Below, one piece after another: positions 6,801-10,646 of a stretch of DNA of 10,646 bases. The position numbers and the translations under genes are program-made. The notes beneath the pieces were generated by a model that did no database searches, was not told the DNA's origin, and was given only the letters and a program-made list of their open reading frames with translations. The stretch covers positions 1 through 10,646 of the forward strand of contig JAODMS010000230.1 in assembly GCA_025464925.1 (NCBI GenBank), written 5' to 3'. The stretch comes from Arthrobacter sp. GTDB taxonomy: Bacteria > Actinomycetota > Actinomycetes > Actinomycetales > Micrococcaceae. Every line of letters begins with the position of its first letter. Within the stretch, counting starts at the first letter, position 1.

Positions 6801-6875
6801 TCAGGTGTTGGGGCGCTTGCCGTGGTTCGCGCCGCCTCGCTTACGGTCACGACGTTTACGTGCACGTTTGCTCAT
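6801..6875 (-). CDS. 24-residue basic protein, likely 50S ribosomal protein bL37
   Basis: The product, MSKRARKRRDRKRGG then ANHGKRPNT, is 24 residues long with 12 Lys/Arg. It resembles the tiny actinobacterial large-subunit protein bL37 first seen in mycobacterial ribosome structures, which ends in the same ANHGKRPN motif as I remember it. An excellent AAGGAGG (6888-6882) sits 6 nt before the ATG at 6875-6873, which shows that this very short frame is translated. The gene is convergent with rsrA across a shared terminator and lies 85 bp beyond padR in the same direction. A distinct promoter is not obvious in 6876-6960: TTGAGG is present but no well-spaced -10 leaves the ribosome binding site intact. 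A DNA/RNA-binding basic peptide of other function is the alternative. Confidence 0.8.
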   Translation of the reverse strand: MSKRARKRRDRKRGGANHGKRPNT

Positions 6876-6960
6876 AGCTGGCCTCCTTAATATCTGGTCC
6901 TCAAAAGAGCTGCCCTCAAGTCTCCCACATCGTGGCACGCGCCGCGAACCGTGGGCGGGA

Positions 6961-7584
6961 TCAGCCGTCCAGCGAATTGCGGATGGAGATCCGTGCCTGG
7001 TCCAGGACGGTCCTGACCGTTTCCAGCGTGACCGGAGTGACGGGGCGGCGGCCGGCATGGCGCCGCAGTTCCACCCGGATATCGTCGCGGAAGGCCTGGA
7101 CCAGCATCTCTGCCTCCCGCAGGCGGCGGTCGCCCTCCGGGGAGTACCGCGGGGCCGCCGGGGATCCGGCCGTGGCTCCCGCGGCGCGGGCTGTGGAGCG
7201 TGCCGCCTCGGCGGTGGCCGCGAGGTCCGCCCGAAGCCCCTGCATGTTGAGGCGGATGTCCTGCCGCAGGTTGTCGGCGAGCCGGCGGACCGAGGCGGAG
7301 ATGTCGTTCTCCACGCCTGCGAGTTCATCCCGCCGGCTGTTGAGCTCCACCAGGCCTGCCGGGGTGATGCTGTAGTTGGTCCGGCGGCCTTCCGAATGCG
7401 TGGCCACCAACCCTTCTTCTTCCAGCTTGCCGAGGCGCGGATAGATGGTTCCGGCGCTGGGGGAGTAGGTCCCGCCGAAACGGTCGTTCAGGGCCTTGAT
7501 GAGTTCGTAGCCGTGCTTGGGGCCGGATTCAAGCAGCGCCAGCAGATAGAGCCGCAAGGCGCCGTGGGCAAAGACGGGAGGCAT
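6961..7584 (-). CDS. PadR-family transcriptional regulator
   Basis: The N-terminal 85 residues form a PadR winged helix-turn-helix: LRLYLLALLESGPKHGYELI (10-29), then FGGTYSPSAGTIYPRLGKLE (36-55, including the recognition helix) and EGRRTNYSITPAG (65-77, the wing). The rest is helical: about 85-135 is likely coiled coil for dimerisation, 136-150 is an Ala/Gly/Pro linker, and 150-205 is a second charged helical part. At 207 residues it is longer than minimal PadR proteins. The start overlaps the stop of the DUF4097 gene by 1 nt (TGATG), so both are translated from one transcript. The three GATATATC boxes over the operon promoter are the natural candidate binding site, which implies autorepression; this is inference. 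The inducing signal is unknown. Confidence 0.9.
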   Translation of the reverse strand: MPPVFAHGALRLYLLALLESGPKHGYELIKALNDRFGGTYSPSAGTIYPRLGKLEEEGLVATHSEGRRTNYSITPAGLVELNSRRDELAGVENDISASVRRLADNLRQDIRLNMQGLRADLAATAEAARSTARAAGATAGSPAAPRYSPEGDRRLREAEMLVQAFRDDIRVELRRHAGRRPVTPVTLETVRTVLDQARISIRNSLDG

Positions 7585-8411
7585 CAGAGCCCCTTTTCGG
7601 CATCCGCTGTCGGCTGGCCGTGGAAGATCGACGTCTTTCCCGAGACCGAGTTGGTCCGGACCAGCATCAGCTGGGTGTCGGGTCCGGCGATGGTCTGCAC
7701 GCTGCCGCCGGGCTGGGTGTACCTCTGGTCGTCGATCACGACAGCGCCGCTGGCGGACTTCGCGATGATGTCCACGCCGACGTCGTGCGGCAGCCGGATG
7801 GTGACGTCTCCGGACACGGAATTGGCGCCGAAGTCCTGGGTGAACCCGTGCAGGTCGAAGCTCAGGTCGCCGCTGACGGTGTTGGCACGGATGTTGCTGA
7901 ATTCGCCCGAGGCCGTCACCTCGCCGGAGACGCTTTTCGCGGTCAGCACACCGTGGTGGTTGCGTGCGATCACCTCGCCGCTGACCGTATGGACGGCCAG
8001 GTTCCCGGACGTGCCGTCGGCCAGCACGGAACCGGAGACGGTGTTCAGCCGGGTGTGGCCGCTGATCCCGGACACCATGCCGTCGCCGCTGACGGTGCCC
8101 GCTTCAACCTCGACGCCGGCCGGCAGCGCAATGCTGATCACCACCGAGTTGCTGCTGCTGTTGTTGACGGTGCCCATCAGGTTCTTGAACCAGCCCTGCG
8201 GGCCGTGCAGCTGGTGCCGGACTTCCAGCCGGCCGTGGACCAGGCTGACGGCCAAGGGGTCGCCGTGGATTTCCGAGACCTCAATCCGGGCAACGTCCTC
8301 ATCGTGGGTGACGATGTCGAACCGGCCGCGGACGATGCCCAGCTTGAGCGAGCCCACGCCGTCGACGTCGATGGTCTGGGGGGCGGTGACGGTCCACGAG
8401 TTCTCTGCCAT
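7584..8411 (-). CDS. DUF4097-family beta-strand repeat protein
   Basis: The 275-residue protein carries repeats of the form TVSG[DES]V followed by alternating hydrophobic residues. Units start at residues 106, 124, 142, 160 and 178, an exact 18-residue period, with further VSG or ASG units at 198, 219 and 255. Such repeats are expected to fold as a beta-helix or beta-solenoid. Function is unknown for the family (often described as putative adhesin). Here there is no signal peptide, lipobox or membrane segment, so it is predicted to be cytoplasmic and an adhesive role is doubtful. The ATG at 8411-8409 has GGAGG 4 nt upstream (8420-8416). It is cotranscribed with the PadR regulator, and in other genomes such pairs occur together, suggesting a sensing or scaffold partner. 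That link is inference. Confidence 0.88.
   Translation of the reverse strand: MAENSWTVTAPQTIDVDGVGSLKLGIVRGRFDIVTHDEDVARIEVSEIHGDPLAVSLVHGRLEVRHQLHGPQGWFKNLMGTVNNSSSNSVVISIALPAGVEVEAGTVSGDGMVSGISGHTRLNTVSGSVLADGTSGNLAVHTVSGEVIARNHHGVLTAKSVSGEVTASGEFSNIRANTVSGDLSFDLHGFTQDFGANSVSGDVTIRLPHDVGVDIIAKSASGAVVIDDQRYTQPGGSVQTIAGPDTQLMLVRTNSVSGKTSIFHGQPTADAEKGL
7827..8096 (-). repeat. Five in-phase 54-bp (18-residue) VSG repeats within the DUF4097 protein
   Basis: Residues 106-195 are five consecutive units that begin TVSG, TVSG, TVSG, SVSG and TVSG at exactly 18-residue spacing. Spacing loosens to 20-21 residues afterwards. The regular VSG turn fits one rung of a solenoid per unit. DNA-level identity between units is only partial, so this is old protein repetition rather than a recent tandem duplication. 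Confidence 0.85.
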
Positions 8412-8450
8412 GGTTCCTCCGGAGGGCGAAGCGGGAGTTCGAATCTGATG

Positions 8451-8512
8451 CGATATATCGTGATTACAGAAATGACGATATATCGCGCCGTCGTCGGCGT
8501 CAAGATATATCG
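8451..8512. promoter_or_regulatory. Triple GATATATC operator, probable PadR binding sites
   Basis: Three copies of a palindromic 8-mer core occur: CGATATATCG at 8451-8460, CGATATATCG at 8476-8485 and AGATATATCG at 8503-8512. Centres are 25 and 27 bp apart. The middle copy covers the -10 element, the right copy touches the -35, and the left copy lies just downstream of the predicted start. AT-rich palindromes stand out sharply in this GC-rich DNA. Binding by the PadR protein encoded in the same operon is inferred from position. Confidence 0.75.
8475..8503 (-). promoter_or_regulatory. Promoter of the DUF4097-padR operon
   Basis: On the minus strand TTGACG (8503-8498) and TATCGT (8480-8475) are separated by 17 bp: five of six matches to the -35 and four of six to the -10 housekeeping consensus. 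The start would fall near 8467-8469, about 55 nt before the ATG. Both hexamers overlap or abut GATATATC boxes, so a bound repressor would block polymerase. Confidence 0.72.
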
Positions 8513-8549
8513 CGTCCGCCCTTGTCGCCGGGGGCCCGGCCCGGGTGTC

Positions 8550-9149
8550 TTACTGTGGCGCGTCGACGCGGAGCCACTGGAACCAGCCCCGGTGGAGCAC
8601 GAGCCACGCCATGAGGCCGTAGCCTGCCTGGCCCGGCGTCCCGCCATTGGCTGCCAGGTCCTGGCGCCACTGCTCGTGGCTGAGCAACGGGGAAAAGGTG
8701 TCCACGTACAGGTGCTTCCGGCGGGTCGTGACATCGGCGAAGGCGGTGTTGAGGTCGCCCAGCCTGCGGTTCTGCCCCGGGTCAAGCGTCGGCGGCGGCC
8801 CCACGACAAAGACCTCGATCCTGTTCTGCGTCGCGGAATCCAGGATGTTCGCCAGGTTCAGGCGGCTGCGGGCCGTGGAGAGGCCGAATTCGATGTCACG
8901 GCCGGACAGGCCGATCACCAGGCGGTTCTCGTGCTTGTGGCTGAAACGGCGGCCTGCCTCCTCCAGCCAGCGGGCGGCCAACCCCTCCGTCCCTTCCTCC
9001 GGGCAGGGCAGGGCATAGCTTTCGAGGGCTATGCCGTCCTGGGGAGTGCGGGCAAGTACCCGGCCAAACCATCCCAGCGCGCGCGGATCACCTAGCCCGG
9101 CCAACAGCTCGTCCCCAACGGCCGCGATCCGCAGCTTTCGATCTTCCAC
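8550..9149 (-). CDS. SGNH/GDSL hydrolase-like protein with eroded catalytic residues
   Basis: The 199-residue chain begins VEDRKLRIAAVGDELLAG and ends with a TPGQAGYGLMAWLVL block, both in the places expected of SGNH/GDSL esterase folds. Catalytic positions are changed: the GDSL serine is E14 (GDEL), the block III GxND is SGRD (82-85), and the final DxxH region reads NGGTPG (168-173), with Thr where the histidine belongs. An ordinary hydrolase seems unlikely unless another residue set serves. No signal peptide is visible, so it is cytoplasmic. The GTG at 9149-9147 was chosen because GAGG lies 5 nt upstream (9158-9155). Upstream in-frame ATG codons would place the start inside the kgd terminator. 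Its promoter is not obvious between that terminator and the start; limited read-through from kgd is possible. Confidence 0.75.
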   Translation of the reverse strand: MEDRKLRIAAVGDELLAGLGDPRALGWFGRVLARTPQDGIALESYALPCPEEGTEGLAARWLEEAGRRFSHKHENRLVIGLSGRDIEFGLSTARSRLNLANILDSATQNRIEVFVVGPPPTLDPGQNRRLGDLNTAFADVTTRRKHLYVDTFSPLLSHEQWRQDLAANGGTPGQAGYGLMAWLVLHRGWFQWLRVDAPQ

Positions 9150-9186
9150 GACTACCTCTTCATTCCCAAAGCGTTCATTAAACAAG

Positions 9187-9230
9187 GCTGCCCGGCCGGA
9201 GGCGCTTGACTCAGTCTCCGGCCGGGCAGC
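9187..9230 (-). terminator. Intrinsic terminator after kgd
   Basis: GCTGCCCGGCCGGAG (9187-9201) and its perfect complement (9216-9230) form a 15-bp GC-rich stem with a 14-nt loop, beginning 8 nt past the kgd stop codon. On the minus strand it is followed by CTTGTTTAATG, a moderate U-rich tail. Confidence 0.82.
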
Positions 9231-9237
9231 AGTGCCC

Positions 9238-10646
9238 CTATTTACGTGCAAATGCCTGCTTGAGCAGGCTGTCCTGTTCGGCTGCGTGGCGCTTCATCGA
9301 CCCTGCCGCGGTGGAGGCCGAGGCGGGCCGTGAGACCAGGCGAACCGCCCGGCCCAGCGCGTCCGGAAGGTTCAGGCCCATGAACGGCCACGGACCCTGG
9401 TTGGCGGGCTCGTCCTGTGCCCAGACCACCTCGGCGTTCGGGTACTTGGCAAGCTCCGCGGTGATCTCGTCAGCGGGCAGCGGATAAAGCTGCTCGACAC
9501 GGACAATCGCCGTCCTCTTGTCCTCCGTCTTCTGCCGGGTCGACAGGAGATCATAGTACAGCCGACCGGAGACCAGCAGCACACGGTCAACGGCGTCGGC
9601 CTGCAGCTGCTCGTGTTCCGGGATGACGGGGCGGAAGGTGCCGGTGGTGAAGTCCTCTACCGAAGATGCCGCAGCCTTGAGGCGGAGCAACTGCTTCGGC
9701 GTGAAGATGATGAGCGGCTTGCGCGGCCTGCTGTACGCCTGTCGGCGCAACAGATGGAAGTGCGACGCCGCCGTCGTCGGGTTCGCCACGATCATGTTCT
9801 GCTCGGCGCACAGCAGCAGGAAGCGCTCGATGCGGGCGGAGGAGTGGTCCGGCCCCTGGCCTTCGTAGCCGTGCGGCAGCATCAGTATGAGCGAGGAGCG
9901 CTGGCCCCACTTCTGCTCGGCCGAGGAGATGAACTCGTCGATGATGGTCTGCGCGCCGTTGACGAAGTCACCGAACTGCGCCTCCCAGGCCACGAGGGCA
10001 TCCGGGCGTTCGACGGAGTAGCCGTATTCGAAGCCCATGGCCGCGTATTCCGACAGCAGGGAGTCGTAGATCCACAGCTTGGCCTGGTTCGGCGAGAGGT
10101 GGCCCAGCGGGGTCCACTCGTCGCCGGTGGCCCGGTCGTGGAAGACAGCGTGGCGCTGCACGAAGGTGCCGCGGCGCGAGTCCTGGCCGGCGAGCCGGAC
10201 GGGCACGCCTTCCATGACCAGCGAGCCGAAGGCCGCAAGCTCGCCGAAGCCCCAGTCGATGCCGCCTTCGCGGGACATCGCCTCACGCTTCTCCAGCAGC
10301 TGCTTGAGCTTGGCATGGACGGTGAAGTCCCCGGGGATCTCAAGGTGGGCCTTGCCGATCCGGGCCAGCATCTCGGCGGAAATCGCGGTGGAAGCCGGGG
10401 TGTTGCGGCCGGCATCGGACTGCTGGGCCTGCGGGCGTTCGAGATCGGACACCGCGGCGGAATCAGCCGTGATGATCGGGATCGGGGACGTCTGGGCGGC
10501 ATGGGTTTCGGCGAAGACACGCTCCAGGCGTTCCTGGTAATCGCGCAGCAGCTGCTCGGCTTCTTCCTCGGTGATGTCACCGCGGCCGATCAGCGATTCG
10601 GTGTACAGCTTGCGGACCGAACGCTTGGCTTCGATCAGGTTGTACA
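9238..10646 (-). CDS. kgd: Multifunctional 2-oxoglutarate metabolism enzyme Kgd/OdhA, C-terminal part
   Basis: This is the C-terminal 468 residues of the actinobacterial thiamine-diphosphate E1 component of 2-oxoglutarate dehydrogenase (fused E2-E1 in full length); the N-terminus lies beyond the right edge. The frame is open through the edge, starting YNLIEAKRSVRKLYTESLIG. Landmarks are the pyrimidine-binding transketolase domain (GGIDWGFGELAAFGSL, then GQDSRRGTFVQRHAVFHD), the strongly conserved LPHGYEGQGPDHSSARIERF, HLLRRQAYSRPRKPLI, and the C-terminal DEPANQGPW and SASTAAGSMKRHAAEQ motifs, all typical of the family. It supplies succinyl-CoA in the TCA cycle and can be inhibited by GarA/OdhI-type proteins. 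A stretch around DLERPQAQQSDAGRNTPAST is low in complexity and probably a flexible insert. A strong terminator follows 8 nt beyond the stop. Confidence 0.95.
   Translation of the reverse strand, partial: YNLIEAKRSVRKLYTESLIGRGDITEEEAEQLLRDYQERLERVFAETHAAQTSPIPIITADSAAVSDLERPQAQQSDAGRNTPASTAISAEMLARIGKAHLEIPGDFTVHAKLKQLLEKREAMSREGGIDWGFGELAAFGSLVMEGVPVRLAGQDSRRGTFVQRHAVFHDRATGDEWTPLGHLSPNQAKLWIYDSLLSEYAAMGFEYGYSVERPDALVAWEAQFGDFVNGAQTIIDEFISSAEQKWGQRSSLILMLPHGYEGQGPDHSSARIERFLLLCAEQNMIVANPTTAASHFHLLRRQAYSRPRKPLIIFTPKQLLRLKAAASSVEDFTTGTFRPVIPEHEQLQADAVDRVLLVSGRLYYDLLSTRQKTEDKRTAIVRVEQLYPLPADEITAELAKYPNAEVVWAQDEPANQGPWPFMGLNLPDALGRAVRLVSRPASASTAAGSMKRHAAEQDSLLKQAFARK

Noticed and set aside
8451..8512. 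The three GATATATC copies as a short CRISPR-like array.
   Set aside because: The repeats are 8-10 bp palindromes with unequal short spacers on a promoter, with no cas genes; they are operators.
8528..8544. GC-rich hairpin after the SGNH-like gene as a terminator.
   Set aside because: The stem is only about 5 bp with no U-tract; in this GC-rich DNA it is not convincing.
6796..9095. Two long overlapping plus-strand frames opposite the bL37-like, padR, DUF4097 and SGNH-like genes.
   Set aside because: They run through promoter and terminator elements and several good minus-strand genes, and have no recognisable domain or ribosome binding site.
9150..9251. Upstream extension of the SGNH-like gene to an ATG at 9251.
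   Set aside because: It would begin inside the end of kgd and read through the kgd terminator. The GTG at 9149 has GAGG at ideal spacing and directly precedes the conserved block.
9238..10452. Treating the internal ATG at 10452 as the kgd start.
   Set aside because: The frame is open to the window edge, and the upstream residues continue recognisable Kgd sequence, so the gene is simply cut by the edge.

Overview
This window is high-GC DNA from an actinobacterium, most likely a member of the Micrococcaceae (Arthrobacter and relatives). The evidence is a SAM-IV-type riboswitch, a SigH/SigR sigma factor with its zinc anti-sigma RsrA, a Kgd-type 2-oxoglutarate dehydrogenase, a tiny bL37-like ribosomal protein, and many GTG/TTG starts. 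Lineage is inferred from gene content only. Nearly all of the sequence is explained by ordinary chromosomal genes. I see no insertion sequence, prophage, CRISPR array, tRNA or rRNA.

Layout. Positions 1-878 (minus) hold a class V aminotransferase (cysteine desulfurase fold) that runs off the left edge. Its leader (about 892-1027) is a SAM-IV-type riboswitch followed by an intrinsic terminator. A long hairpin at 1122-1171 separates it from a four-gene minus-strand cluster: a DoxX-like membrane protein (5226-4657), aroA (4649-3219), rsgA (3235-2120) and hisN (2019-1207). The first three genes are tightly packed or overlapping. hisN follows after a gap of about 100 bp.

Divergent from this cluster is sigH-rsrA (plus, 5656-6707). 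This thiol-oxidative stress sigma factor and its redox-sensing anti-sigma overlap at an ATGA junction. Upstream is an exact GGAAT-N18-GTT promoter, the SigH/SigR self-recognition sequence. There is also an in-frame TTG start with a strong GGAGG, 58 codons ahead of the usual start, which could give a longer isoform. A near-perfect bidirectional hairpin (6733-6774) closes rsrA against the convergent 24-residue bL37-like gene (6875-6801).

Further right on the minus strand is a two-gene unit: a DUF4097 beta-repeat protein (8411-7584) and a PadR regulator (7584-6961). Its promoter is overlaid by three GATATATC boxes, so autorepression by PadR is likely. Next come a degenerate SGNH/GDSL-hydrolase-like protein (9149-8550) that has lost the usual catalytic residues, a strong terminator (9187-9230), and the C-terminal 468 residues of kgd (from the right edge to 9238).

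The most interesting points are the alternative long SigH isoform under a self-activated promoter, the riboswitch with its competing hairpins, the triple operator over the DUF4097-padR promoter, and the catalytically eroded SGNH protein.
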